DNA from: Amorphochlora amoebiformis
Taxonomy: Eukaryota; Cercozoa; Chlorarachniophyceae
Assembly: GCA_054601695.1 (NCBI GenBank)
Contig: BAAHQB010000408.1
Coordinates: 1-64,000 of the forward strand
DNA: 64,000 bases
Direction of reading: 5' to 3'
Shown here piece after piece: positions 1-60,528 of this stretch. Under the pieces are notes generated by a model that was not told the DNA's origin, did not search any database, and saw only the letters and a list, made by a program, of their open reading frames with translations. The position numbers were made by a program, and so were the translations under genes. Numbering within the stretch: position 1 is the stretch's first letter; every line of letters begins with the position of its first letter.

Positions 1-44
1 ATAGATTGTTTTGTTGGAGTATGAGTGTTGTTGGTGCTGGGTTA

Positions 45-86
45 AGTTAGGGTTAGGGTTAGGGTTAGGGTTAGGGTTAGGGTTAC
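45..86. repeat. TTAGGG array
   Basis: About seven perfect TTAGGG units in the DOHH intron or 3' region, bordered by a TA tract. It is interstitial, since DOHH coding sequence follows at 216, so it is not evidence of a chromosome end. Confidence 0.95.
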
Positions 87-95
87 CAACACACA

Positions 96-1372
<1,277 letters not shown>

Positions 1373-1860
1373 TGCCACTTTTTTATTTTGCTCCCAACAC
1401 AACTTAGCGTGATCGAGCGATGTGTAGCTGCTTTTAAGCGTGACGTTGTATACAATAACGCATATTGTGTGACAGTGCCATATGTAACCCAAGACGTGAC
1501 ATTCATCAGTGACACCTCCGCGCCAACCATCCCACCCCCACGATACTTTTACACTCTCTTCCCCCGAACACTCATCCAAATGCACATGTTCACACATGTG
1601 CTCTTTTTCGCCTTGTTCGATCCCTGTTCGGCATTCGTAGCCGGCCAAGTTTCCCTACGGGCGGGAGCATCGGGGATCCCGAGGGTTGCCCGGGAATCCC
1701 CGAGGATTCAAGAGGGAAAGAGGGCCGCGGTTAGGGGATGGGGGAGGTTGGGGTGTGGGGTGTACTGGGGGAGGAAGAAGAAGGATGTTGAGAATGCTAA
1801 TTTTAACTTTTTTTTCTTTTTTTCTATGTGTGATATACATGTATATTGGACAAGTGTATT
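1373..1860. promoter_or_regulatory. Candidate bidirectional promoter between DOHH (-) and the SET gene (+)
   Basis: About 490 bases of non-repetitive, partly GC-rich sequence between the DOHH start codon at 1372 and the TA tract opening at 1880. The next recognisable coding exon (2657, + strand) belongs to a gene running the other way, so this is the only unique DNA available for both promoters. The first exon of the SET gene may also lie here. I see no clear TATA box. Both strands have open frames of 80 or more codons here, but none resembles a known family and I do not call them. Confidence 0.35.
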
Positions 1861-1879
1861 TTTTATTGGCATGGGTATC

Positions 1880-20082
<18,203 letters not shown>

Positions 20083-20168
20083 ATGTGTGTACGAATATAT
20101 AACGTGAATACACGTGTACCGTATACAAGCCTACACAATAATTCATATGTAAATGTTATATTACATGT

Positions 20169-20220
<52 letters not shown>

Positions 20221-20250
20221 GATAGATATATATATATATGTTGCATATAG

Positions 20251-20286
<36 letters not shown>

Positions 20287-21114
20287 ATATAGAAATATAT
20301 AAAAATGTAAAGATACATATGCATATATATATATATATATACATATAATATATATATATATATATGTATCATACAGTTACTTCACAACAACCGAATCTCA
20401 AGACCTAGCATGCTTACAAACTCAGTAAATCCTAAGCCTAACCCTTACCCTAACCCTAACCCTAACCCTGATCCTAACCCTAATCGCTAACCCTAATTCC
20501 AGCCTATCCCTAACTCTAACCAAACTCTAATCAAACACAAGCTGAAGCTGAACCCTAACCCTAACTCGACGCCCACCCCAACCCTAACCCTAACCTTAAC
20601 CCTAACCTTAACCCCAACCCTAACCCTAACCCTAACCCTAACCCTATGACTACTCCGAACCCTAAGCCTAATCATAGTTCTAACCCTAACCCTAACTACA
20701 CTATTTCTAACCCTAGAGCTTGCTAACCCTATTTCTAGCCCTAACCCTACTAAGCACATATATTCCTAATCTTAAACCCTAACTATGCGTATTTCTAACC
20801 ATCTGACCTTAACCCTATCCTTCTTTCTAACCCCAGCCCTAACCCTAACCCTAACCCTAACCCTAACCCTAACCCTAACCCTAGCCTGAAAGTAACTAAC
20901 CCTAACCCTAGGGAGAATCTTAAGGGGCAGAAGCTGAGTACTGGGGAGAAGACAGCGATAGAATACCGACTTATTAAAAAAAGATTTCTTGGAGCAAGGT
21001 TGGGATATTATACTTTCGATATATGTGCATATATATTTACGTATGTGCGTGTAGGTACATTTATTTAGGTATAAACAATACATATCACGATGTTACATAT
21101 CATACATATATATA

Positions 21115-21151
<37 letters not shown>

Positions 21152-21316
21152 GATTTCTTGGAGCAAGGTTGGGATATTATACTTTCGATATATGTGTATA
21201 TCTATTTACGTATGTGCGTGTAGGTACATTTATTTAGGTATAAACAATACATATCACGATGTTACATATCATACATATATATATATATACTATATATATA
21301 TATATATATATATACG

Positions 21317-21383
<67 letters not shown>

Positions 21384-21438
21384 ATTCACATATAAATATT
21401 TCAGCGAGAACTTTAGGTTGGCAATTAGCTTATATATT

Positions 21439-21487
<49 letters not shown>

Positions 21488-21564
21488 TTAAAAAGGATAA
21501 GAAACCTTGAGCGAGAACTTAAAAGTTTGGAAATTAGCTTATATATATATCTATATACATATAT

Positions 21565-21612
<48 letters not shown>

Positions 21613-21748
21613 ATATATTCAAATGTATAAATATATATAATATATATATACATATATATTTATATATATATATATATATGTATTTTATACATATCCATTT
21701 AAAAAGGATAAGAAGCCTTGAGCGAGAACTTAAAAGGTTGGAAATTAG

Positions 21749-21845
<97 letters not shown>

Positions 21846-21943
21846 CATACTAATATATATATATATATAAATATCCATTAAAAAGGATAAGAAGCCTTGA
21901 GCGAGAACTTAAAAGGTTGGAAATTAGCTATCCGGAAGTCTAG
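20083..21943 (+). CDS. Unidentified small protein gene, four exons
   Basis: Proposed exons: 20083-20120 ([15 protein letters not shown]), 20377-20424 ([15 protein letters not shown]), 20912-20998 ([20 protein letters not shown] then IKKRFLGA) and 21886-21943 ([21 protein letters not shown] at 21941-21943). Every junction is in phase with GT-AG sites, giving about 76 residues. The last two exons look like a basic, helical, possibly coiled C-terminus. I do not recognise the family. The first exon is the weakest: its start codon is only the phase-compatible one. The terminal exon has earlier partial copies at 21405-21415, about 21497-21540 and 21703-21750, and two later ones that keep the reading frame to the stop. 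Confidence 0.6.
20425..20910. repeat. CCCTAA variant array
   Basis: CCCTAA with many substitutions and short unique inserts, forming the intron between the second and third exons of the small gene. Confidence 0.9.
20985..21290. repeat. Tandem duplication of exon end plus intron start, about 160 bp
   Basis: The stretch from AAAAAGATTTCTTGGAGCAA through the gttggg donor and about 110 bases of intron at 20985-21115 is repeated nearly exactly at 21145-21290. TG repeats follow at 21315-21385. Confidence 0.9.
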
Positions 21944-22350
21944 CTCACACTAGTCATAGCACCAAGGCCTGGCTTATTTTAGGCATTTTTACCGGCGCTA
22001 GCATGCATGTAGTGTTAATATTGCGCTCTGAGATGTATACAGTCTTTTGCGAGAACTTAAAATGTTGGAAATTAGCTATCCGGAAGTCTAGCTCTCACAC
22101 TAGTGATAGCACCAAGGCCTGGCTTATTTTCGGCATTTTTACCAGCGCTAGCATGCATGTAGTGTTAATATTGCGCTCTGAGATGTACACAGTCCTTAGA
22201 ACTTAAAATGTTGGAAATTAGCTATCCGGAAGTCTAGCTCTCATACTAGTCATAGTACCTAAGGCCTGGCTTATTTTAGGCATTTTCTAGATTCTACCAG
22301 CGGTAGCGTGCATTTAGTGTTTATATGGCGCTCTGAGATGTATAGTCTTT
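21901..22350. repeat. Three-copy 148-bp tandem repeat carrying the gene's C-terminal codons and 3' UTR
   Basis: Units begin near 21901, 22049 and 22195. Each contains the last codons ([11 protein letters not shown] and stop) followed by a 3' flank with GGCCTGGCTTATTTT and GCGCTCTGAGATGTA. Divergence rises toward the third copy. Confidence 0.92.
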
Positions 22351-22369
22351 TAATATTTATATATTTATG

Positions 22370-22374
22370 CAGTC

Positions 22375-22425
<51 letters not shown>

Positions 22426-22446
22426 ATATGTATATATTAGATATAC

Positions 22447-22487
<41 letters not shown>

Positions 22488-22550
22488 TATATAGCTGTAC
22501 ATATTATTGATACTATGATAATCTAGTAATGCTAGTAGGCTGTAGCTAAC

Positions 22551-22581
<31 letters not shown>

Positions 22582-22594
22582 CTATGATAGATAT

Positions 22595-22668
<74 letters not shown>

Positions 22669-22690
22669 AATATGTATGTATGTATATACG

Positions 22691-22748
<58 letters not shown>

Positions 22749-22806
22749 GTATATATATATTTATAGTATAAAATATTACTATAGTCTAGATAGTATATCA
22801 TGACTA

Positions 22807-22838
<32 letters not shown>

Positions 22839-23040
22839 CTAGATATAGTAAATAGATATAAATGTACAATGTTGAGGAGATATTATGATACCTAATCATG
22901 AGTATGAGATAGTTATATTCTAGACTTTATACACAATGACTGGAATGATTCTAATGGCACAATTACGATATATGCATGAATAATTCATATTCTATCTATA
23001 TTGTATATATCTATGCATGTGTATAATCAAACCGGAGAAA
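22370..23040. repeat. (TA)n tracts and AT-rich unique sequence
   Basis: TA tracts to about 22850, then AT-rich unique DNA with no exon I can support. Confidence 0.7.
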
Positions 23041-23700
23041 TCGTGACAAATCTAAGTGACAGCCGCGGCTCAATCTCTTGCTTGGGCACATCGTCGGATG
23101 GACCGAACCCCATCGACCCTATTTCCCTCATCCTGCGGCCGTGCGAGCAAAATGCTCCTTAAATTGGAGGAGAAGAATGAATCTTACTCCCCATGGATCC
23201 TCCTCGAGGCTGTAGAACCCCGAACCAGGCCAAACGCAGGAATACCCGACCGCCGAAGCGTTCATTGCGTGATTGAGCGTGACATTCCGATGTGTATGGT
23301 ATCAAAGGCGTGAAGTAGCTCCGTGTAGAATACCGACAAAATACTGCGTGACAGGATAAATTTACTATGTAACCTTAACCGAACAAATAACTTAAATAAT
23401 AAAAGACTGAATTATTAAATCGGATTTGTTGGGATCGCCGCCATCCCTGCCAGAGAGAGGTCACTAACCGCACTTTTCTCCCGCCCCACCTCCCTTCCCT
23501 CGGTCCTTTTCGAAATATGTTCTCCCGGTTAAATGGTTACTTGGCGGGAAGGGCTGTAGAACCGGAGGAAACGAATTTTGGCTACCTTTCCTACTGGTTT
23601 CGGGGTCGCGATGACGGGATAGGAAGAGATATGCTGGTTCTTAACTTGATCAGGAGGAGAAAGAGGGGGTGAAGATAGGATAGATCGAATTTGATAGTGA
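23041..23700. other. GC-rich unique island, coding status unresolved
   Basis: 660 bases of non-repetitive DNA. Several frames are open on both strands: 23056-23313 on the + strand (85 codons from a GTG), a + strand frame ending at 23160, and a - strand frame containing YSLEEDPWGVRF. None matches a family I know and none is flanked by convincing splice sites on both sides, so I do not call a gene. It may be the 5' region of the short gene at 23884 or an exon of a neighbour. Confidence 0.4.
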
Positions 23701-23737
23701 TTTCCCACCTGTTTTTCCTTTCTACCACTTTTTTGGG

Positions 23738-23745
23738 TATAAAAG
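23738..23745 (+). promoter_or_regulatory. TATA box (TATAAAAG)
   Basis: A canonical TATAAAAG in non-TA-repeat sequence, about 140 bases upstream of the ATG at 23884, followed by a pyrimidine-rich presumed 5' leader. Confidence 0.5.
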
Positions 23746-23883
23746 CAGATATTTCGACACAACAAGCTTCAACAAATACATACTTTCCCCTTTTCTCCTC
23801 CTCCCACTTTTCGCGGCAGCCACGTTCTGACAAAAAACAAACAATCACCTTATTTTTCGGTCTGGGTGTGGTCAGGCTGAAGC

Positions 23884-24018
23884 ATGGCAAACGATTCGGG
23901 ACCGCTTTGGCTGGGGACATTCGTGTACGTGATCCTGGGTGTAACCGCATGTTTGGTGAGCTGTTGTCTGCGCAAGACTGGAAATTTGAAGGCGAATCAC
24001 TTGCAGTTACGTGAATGA
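23884..24018 (+). CDS. Possible 44-residue single-pass membrane protein
   Basis: Intronless frame from ATG at 23884 to TGA at 24016-24018. The ATG has A at -3 and G at +4, and an in-frame TGA lies just upstream (23878-23880). It begins MANDSGPLWLGTFVYVILGV, a short polar start leading into one hydrophobic segment (about residues 8-29), followed by a Cys pair (SCCLRK) at the membrane edge that could be acylated, and a polar tail (NLKANHLQLRE). A TATA box lies upstream. Unknown family. It could also be a first exon or chance; codon content and context are the only support. Confidence 0.4.
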   Translation: MANDSGPLWLGTFVYVILGVTACLVSCCLRKTGNLKANHLQLRE

Positions 24019-24179
24019 GAGCATAACGAGAGGGATATCGTGTTGATTATATTTTGGGGGGGGGGGATGATGGGGGTGCATATATGTACGGGTGTGTTTG
24101 AGAGTTTATGAATATGTATGTCAGAGCTTTGTGTTTGAATGTGAAAATGTTTAATATGCATTTTAATTTTACATATCTA

Positions 24180-25330
<1,151 letters not shown>

Positions 25331-25369
25331 TACATACATGTACATACAATTTTAACAATACACTTAAAA

Positions 25370-25903
25370 CACCATCATGTGCCAATATATGCTAAATTTA
25401 TACATCACATACATCTAGCATATACCCACAGACATGGCTAATGCAGTGGCATCCCATCATCAGACCGGAGATAGAAACAGAAAAGTAGGCTGAGGACGTT
25501 CAATTAGTTTAAGGCACAGAGTCTCTCATACCTAGTTTGTTCTACTCCAGCTAATTCTAGTAATTCACTGCATGCGCATGCATATGTTCTAGATGTTATC
25601 GTCAGATATACGAGATGACGCGGTACACGACCTAGACCTTGTAGACTTCGTGGTGGATTCTAGATATTATCTAGATTATCTAGAAAATGTCCATAATAGT
25701 ACTATAAACTAGGTTCAAGTAGCTAGTAAAAAGACTAGTACTAGCTTTACAAGCGTTAGGTTACTGAGTCCAATACTACTCAGTAAGCTAAGACACAAGC
25801 CCAACAGATCGATGGCTCTGTACTTTTTGTTGTCCCCGGAATCAACGAGTCAATTGTAATTATTGCATTACAGATTCACGCCGTGCACACCAGAGTCAAG
25901 CTA
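25370..25903. other. Unique AT-balanced region, probable 3' flank of the - strand gene
   Basis: 530 bases of non-repetitive sequence following the stop codon (25904) of the proposed - strand gene. + strand frames such as MANAVASHHQTGDRNRK at 25434-25484 and an acidic frame at 25612-25700 are open, but I cannot join them into a gene. Confidence 0.4.
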
Positions 25904-26006
25904 TTAGTAACCTCTACGACGGGCTTTTCGTTCCTCATCACGCTTAACGAACAGTCTACTCCTTTCTGTGAATTCAATGCACACAGACACACATACACAT
26001 ATTTTG

Positions 26007-26074
<68 letters not shown>

Positions 26075-26217
26075 TACTCGTTTCTGTGAATTGAATGCAC
26101 ACAGAAACACACACATATTTTATTTTATATATATATATATATATAATATCAAGTAAATATATATATATATATATGTATATACTTGATATATTATACAAAT
26201 ATAAGTACATAGATATG

Positions 26218-26288
<71 letters not shown>

Positions 26289-26488
26289 AGTTTAAGTATA
26301 TGAATATAGTATCACTCACACAATTGATATATATATATATATATTATATATTATATGTATATATATCTATAATATATATATATATATACACATTACACAT
26401 ATATACATACATATATATTTACATATATGTATATATATATATATAATATATATACATGTATAATATATATATATATATATATACATAC

Positions 26489-26554
<66 letters not shown>

Positions 26555-26671
26555 GTATAAGTAAATATATGTAAATAAAAACATAAACAAAAACACATGT
26601 AAGTGTATATTTCTTATTTATCTACTCATAAATATACATATTCATGCAATATATATATATATATATATATA

Positions 26672-26710
<39 letters not shown>

Positions 26711-27277
26711 TATATATGATATATATGGAGGTATGTATTTATATGTATGTATCTCATGACATGTATATATTTGTATGTATTGGTATACATATATATATTA
26801 TATATTATATATATATATATATATATGCGTGTGTATAACCCGGTTTCTTCTTCTTTCGCGCCTGCCCACCACCATACGATAACTATATATATATATATAT
26901 ATTATATACATATATATATATATATATATACCTATATATATGTCTATATATGTATAAATATGTACAGACATACATAAATACACACGTTTATATTTATATA
27001 CTCGCATATTCGATATCCTTATATATCAGGAAGTCTACTGGCCTATATTCAGAATACATCTAAAGAAATGTAGGTATCCACGTAAGATATCAAAAATATC
27101 CATGCATATCAATGTATCAACTACACTGACATATACATAACATACATATCGACATACCCTACTATACTTATATATTGTAATGTGTTATGTGTTTTTTACT
27201 AATTTATGCGAACACAAGCACATATATATATATAATACATATGTGTATATATATATATATATATATGTATGTAAATG

Positions 27278-27317
<40 letters not shown>

Positions 27318-27415
27318 CAATATACACATGTACATACACACACTTACCTATATATGCACACACACACACACATATATACATACATATTATATAATATATA
27401 TATACACACATCTAT

Positions 27416-27467
<52 letters not shown>

Positions 27468-27728
27468 CACATATGTATATATATATATACATCCATACCC
27501 CAGCTGCTCCAGACAAATCGCTTGCATTTCCCTGCCTTCGGACCACACGACCCCGACCGCCCCATCGGCTCCCTCCCTGCCCTCCTTTCCTGAGACATGT
27601 GTTTGAATTTATATATATATATATTATATATTTATGTGTGTGTGTATTTAGATCTAAGAATATATATATGTGAATGTATACATATAGAGATCTGTATGTA
27701 GCGTATATTAACTTAGGTATGTATATAT

Positions 27729-27772
<44 letters not shown>

Positions 27773-27809
27773 TAATAATAGTTATAGAATCAAGCACACA
27801 TACATTCAC

Positions 27810-27850
<41 letters not shown>

Positions 27851-27855
27851 TCTGC

Positions 27856-27906
<51 letters not shown>

Positions 27907-27908
27907 TA

Positions 27909-27954
<46 letters not shown>

Positions 27955-28145
27955 CATGCATACAAACAGGAGTACCATGTATATATAATATACTTACACA
28001 CACACAAGAGTACCATATATATATATATATATATATATATATTACATACAAACAGGAACCCCATATACATGCATATCTATATGACTGCCCCATATTAAGG
28101 CTCGTACAAAACATATATATATATATAATATACAAACACACACGC

Positions 28146-28200
<55 letters not shown>

Positions 28201-28201
28201 A

Positions 28202-28299
<98 letters not shown>

Positions 28300-28328
28300 T
28301 ATATATATATATATATGCACATACACAA

Positions 28329-28367
<39 letters not shown>

Positions 28368-30022
28368 CACATATACAATTACCTTTTCCTGTTAAGGTTT
28401 GTACCATCGGCGACTTCTGATTCCTCAGCTACCGCCTAACGTTAGCCATTCATAACCCTTAGAGCTAATAGCTGTTTATGAGGCTTAGGGCTAAGCTTAG
28501 GGTCACTTAGCCGGGCTAATAGCTGTTTATGAGGCTTAGGGCTAAGCTTAGGGTCACTTAGCCGGAGGATTTAGGCTTTGAACAAAGCGTTCGTAAGTCT
28601 TAGGGCTAAGATTAGGGTCACCTAGTATGAGTATTAAGCTTCGAACAAAAGCTTAGGGGGAGTATTAGGGTTCGAACAAATGCTTTGTTAAGGCTTAGGG
28701 CTAAGATTAGGATCACTTAGTCGGAGTATTAGGCTTCGAACAAAAGCTTAGGGGGAGTATTAGGGTTCGAACAAATGATTTGTTAAGGCTTAGGGCTAAG
28801 ATTAGGGTCACTTAGTCGGAGTATTAGGTTTCGAACAAAAGCTTAGGGGGAGTATTAGGGTTCGAACAAATGATTTGTTAAGGCTTAGGGCTAAGATTAG
28901 GATCACTTAGTCCGAGTATTAGGCTTCGAACAAAAGCTTAGGGGGAGTATTAAGCTTCGAACAAGGGTTTTGGTAAGGCTTAGGGCTAAGCTTAGGGTCA
29001 CTTAGTCGGAGTATTAGGCTTCGAACAAAAGCTTAGGGGGAGTATTAGGGTTCGAACAAATGATTTGTTAAGGCTTAGGGCTAAGATTAGGGTCACTTAG
29101 TCGGAGTATTAGGTTTCGAACAAAAGCTTAGGGGGAGTATTAAGCTTCGAACAAGGGTTTTGGTAAGGCTTAGGGCTAAGCTTAGGGTCACTTAGTCGGA
29201 GTATTAGGCTTCGAACAAAAGCTTAGGGGGAGTATTAGGGTTCGAAAATTGCTTTTTTAAGGCTTAGGGCTAAGATTAGGGTCACTTAGTCGGAGTATTA
29301 GGTTTCGAACAAAAGCTTAGGGGGAGTATTAGGGTTCGAAAATTGCTTTTTTAAGGCTTAGGGTTAAGATTAGGGTCACTTAGTCGGAGTATTAGGCTTT
29401 GAACAAAAGCTTAGGGGGAGTATTAGCCTTTGAACAAAGGCTGTGGTAAGGCTTAGGGCTAAGCTTAGGGTCACTTAGTCGGAGTATTAGGCTTCGAACA
29501 AAAGCTTAGAGGGAGTATTAGGCTTCGAACAAGGGAAAGCCTAACCCTCACCCTAAATCACCCTAATCTTACCCCTAAGTCTTCTCGAAGCCTAATACTC
29601 CCTAAGTCACCCTGAGCTTAGCCCTAAGCCTTAACAAAGCTTTTGTTCGAACCCTAATACTCCCCCTAAGCTTTTGGTCGAAGCCTAATACTCCGACTAA
29701 GTCACCCTAAGCTTAGCCCTAATCCTTAACAAAGCAGGCTTGGGTTTGCTAGGGGTAAGGTTAAGGAGCCAAGATTTGGGTTAAGACTTACGGTTAAGGC
29801 TCAGGTTGAGTTAAGGTTAGGGTTAGGGTTAGGGTTAGGATTAGTGTTGGGGTTGGGGTTAGGGTTATGATTGAAAAGTACTCTTGTGTCTTCTACTGAG
29901 AGAACCTGGAGGTTGTATATATATATATATTATATATATATATATTAATATTATGTACACATGTATATATATACATATATATATATATATTTATACATAC
30001 ATACATTTTTACATATATATAT

Positions 30023-30081
<59 letters not shown>

Positions 30082-30123
30082 TACGGAGTATATATACATG
30101 GAAATATATTTATCTATTTCCAT
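25904..30123 (-). CDS. Small basic RGG-type protein gene (tentative)
   Basis: Proposed exons in transcript order: 30098-30123 ([11 protein letters not shown]), 29882-29895 (RRHK), 28383-28428 ([14 protein letters not shown]), 27499-27589 ([20 protein letters not shown] and [10 protein letters not shown]), 26840-26882 ([14 protein letters not shown]) and 25904-25965 ([19 protein letters not shown], stop at 25904-25906). All junctions are GT-AG and in phase. The product, about 95 residues, has an acidic start, an RGG-like centre and an Arg/Lys-rich end, as in RNA- or ribosome-associated proteins. Another frame through the last four exons is also open (for example [16 protein letters not shown] in the last), so the reading is not certain. 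It lies just downstream of XPB on the same strand. A copy of the acceptor and start of the last exon is at 26073-26110. Confidence 0.45.
26000..27490. repeat. (TA)n/(CA)n tracts of introns
   Basis: TA and CA tracts with a unique patch at 27000-27185. That patch has a + strand exon-like block (27030-27069, [15 protein letters not shown] before and gtaggt after) that I cannot connect to anything. Confidence 0.8.
27610..28380. repeat. (TA)n/(CA)n intron tract
   Basis: TA and CA microsatellite with short phrases repeated around 27960-28080 (ACAGGAGTACCAT-like). No coding signal. Confidence 0.9.
28440..29545. repeat. Tandem repeat of about 100 bp with TTCGAACAAAAGCTTAGGGG core
   Basis: Around ten units combining GGCTTAGGGCTAAGATTAGG, TCACTTAGTCGGAGTATTAG and the core. 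It appears derived from TTAGGG-like sequence and is AluI/HindIII-site rich. Intron of the - strand gene. Confidence 0.92.
29530..29740. repeat. Inverted copy of the preceding 100-bp repeat
   Basis: The same unit appears in reverse complement (CCTAATACTCCCCCTAAGCT), so 28440-29740 forms a large imperfect palindrome. TTAGGG repeat follows at 29760-29875. Confidence 0.85.
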
Positions 30124-30238
30124 CCGGGGGGAAATTAGATGATTTAATATATGGTTATATACAAACATATTTTTATATATGTATATATATATATATTTAT
30201 TTATTACAAATATCATGAAGCTCAGGTTGGTATCAGAG

Positions 30239-54797
<24,559 letters not shown>

Positions 54798-54799
54798 CT

Positions 54800-56677
<1,878 letters not shown>

Positions 56678-57273
56678 ATGACCAGTGAGAGTATACTTAC
56701 TGACCCGAGACATACGTGAAATCGGAATCATGCGGACCCGATTGCTGGCTGTGAGAACACATTTATGCCTCTGACAACCTGTACAGAACGTTCTATCGAC
56801 GTGTAAGAGCCGTATGATATACTGTCGGTGGAAACATATACACACGTTTAAGAGCGCCCACATACCAACGGAACATATACCCGTTTATCGGCATGTGAGA
56901 GAATGCACACGCGCCATATAAATCTGCGCGAACATGCCAATTCGCCGTGGAATATACACATATGTTTACCACCGACCATTAACACCATATATACGCCCCG
57001 TTCTTGCGGATACCAACCAGGGACAGTATATGTACTCGCGGAGCATACCCATGCGTTGAACATACATACATTTACCAACATACACGCGTTTGCCAACATA
57101 CATGCGTTTACGAACCAATGAGAGCACATTTGCTCGCTATGAACGCATGTGTACTTGGCGTGAGGGCGTTCATTTGGGTTGATATCCTCCCTAAGGGATG
57201 AAGAAGTGGCTTTTAGCACATGAGTTTATCGGCTTGTCAGAGCATGCATAACACCTTGCTTGTTTATAGAATG

Positions 57274-57323
<50 letters not shown>

Positions 57324-57393
57324 ATGTGTATATATTATATATATATGTATATGAATATGTGTATATATGTATATATAATTTATATATACATAA

Positions 57394-57469
<76 letters not shown>

Positions 57470-57477
57470 TTTTTGTA

Positions 57478-57525
<48 letters not shown>

Positions 57526-57660
57526 TATCAGAGCATGGATGGACAGAGGTGTGGAACTCGCAAGAAGGTATCTTCGAATATATACTATATATATATATAC
57601 ATATATGTGTGTGTGTGTGTGTGTGTGTATGTGTTTGTGTGTGTGTGTGTGAGTGTGTGA

Positions 57661-57732
<72 letters not shown>

Positions 57733-57752
57733 ATATACACACATATATATAT

Positions 57753-57790
<38 letters not shown>

Positions 57791-57898
57791 GATATAATAA
57801 TATATATATATATATATATATAATATAATTATATGCGTAGATATATTTCTTCTACATATACATCAAGGTATTCTACCCCTCAATCTAATATGGATGTT

Positions 57899-57950
<52 letters not shown>

Positions 57951-58132
57951 CATATTATATATGTGTAAGTGTATGTAGATATATATTATCCATATATTGT
58001 ATGTATACATATATATATATATATATATACATACATACATATATATATATATATGTGTGTGTGAATGTCAATTATATGTATTTGTTCTATATATACATCA
58101 GGGCAGCTTACCCTGATTCTAATATGGATCTT

Positions 58133-58216
<84 letters not shown>

Positions 58217-58360
58217 TATATGTGTATATACACACATATATATATATAATATGTAAAATGATATGTATAGATATTTTTTCCTATGTATACATCAGGGCAG
58301 TCTTACCCTGATTCTAATATAGAACTTCAATATATATATATATATATATATATAATTATA

Positions 58361-58420
<60 letters not shown>

Positions 58421-58498
58421 ATGTATAGTTATATATACAGATATATTTGTTCTATATATGCGTCAGGGCAGTCTTATCCTGATTCTAATATGGATGTT

Positions 58499-58536
<38 letters not shown>

Positions 58537-58805
58537 GAATATATATGTATATATGTATATATATATTATCCATATACTGTATATATATATACACATATAT
58601 GCAATATGTATAATTATATCTATAGATATATTTGTTCTATATATACAATAGGGCAGTGTTACCCTGATTCTAATATGGATGTTCAATATATATATATATA
58701 TATATTATCCATATACTGATATATATATATATATATAACTATAGATATATTTGTTCTATATACAATAGGGCAGTGTTACCCTGATTCTAATGTGGATGTT
58801 CAATG

Positions 58806-58867
<62 letters not shown>

Positions 58868-59025
58868 AATATATATTATCCATATACTGTATATATATAT
58901 ACACATATATATAATATGTATAATTATATCTATAGATATATTTGTTCTATATATACAATAGGGCAGTGTTACCCTGATTCTAATATGGATGTTCAATATA
59001 TATATATATATATATTATCCATATA

Positions 59026-59076
<51 letters not shown>

Positions 59077-59452
59077 TATCCATATACTGTATATATATAT
59101 ACACACATATTTATAATATGTATAATTATATCTATAGATATATTTGTTCTATATTTACAATAGGGCAGTGTTACCCTGATTCTAATATGGATGTTCAATG
59201 TATATATAAATATATATATATATATACATATATATATGTATATATATGTATATATATGTAAATATATATTATCCATATACTATATATATATATACACATA
59301 TATATAATATGTATAATTATATCTATAGATATATTTGTTCTATATGTACAATAGGGCAGTGTTACCTTGATTCTAATATGGATGTTCAGCTTAATCCTCT
59401 CATTTGGGTATACATACATTCATATCTATGTACATATATATAGATCTATCTA

Positions 59453-59503
<51 letters not shown>

Positions 59504-59905
59504 GTGTGTGTGTTTGTGCGTATTATATGTGTATATATATACACGTTTTCATACAGTCAAATTTCCACATATATACTTACCGCACGCATTCGTACATAAC
59601 TATACAAATACATATATTCGAACATATATACGCGAATACATAACTACACATGCACAAAATCATATATGCGCATGCTTTCATCCACACATATATCCTCAGG
59701 TCACGTGACATAGAGACTCTGCGAAAACCCGCCGGGAATCTTCGGGGATCTCAGGGAATCTCGAAAAAATCTCTGAGATTTTCGGAGATTTTGGGAAGAC
59801 TGAGGGGGGGTAGGGTTGGGCCATTCGGTCGGCATCCAATAAAGGTATATCTGTATATGTATATTTATATACACGCGCATATATAAAAATATATATATAT
59901 ACATT

Positions 59906-59937
<32 letters not shown>

Positions 59938-60005
59938 ATATATATATATAGACCCATATATATGTTATATATATATATATATAGTAGTATATAAACGTAT
60001 ATTAT

Positions 60006-60062
<57 letters not shown>

Positions 60063-60169
60063 GTATATATATAGAGGGAGAGAGGGAGATCCAATGAAAT
60101 CCATTAAATTATATATATATATATAGATTTATATATATATTTATATATATATATATATATAATATACAA

Positions 60170-60243
<74 letters not shown>

Positions 60244-60445
60244 ATACATATGTATATATATAATGTGTATGTATATATTGTATATATATATATATATCTA
60301 TATATATATATATGTAATATTTAGATTCACAATATAGATGAGCACAATACGTATTTATATATTAACACATTTATGATACATATGGAAATCCGGTGAAAAC
60401 CATATACATTACAGTAGAATATGGTCAAATTTAGCCATTCTATAC

Positions 60446-60528
<83 letters not shown>

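Noticed and set aside
25883-25990. + strand frame [16 protein letters not shown]
   Set aside because: It has an acceptor but no donor. The opposite strand has both sites and chains with neighbouring exons.
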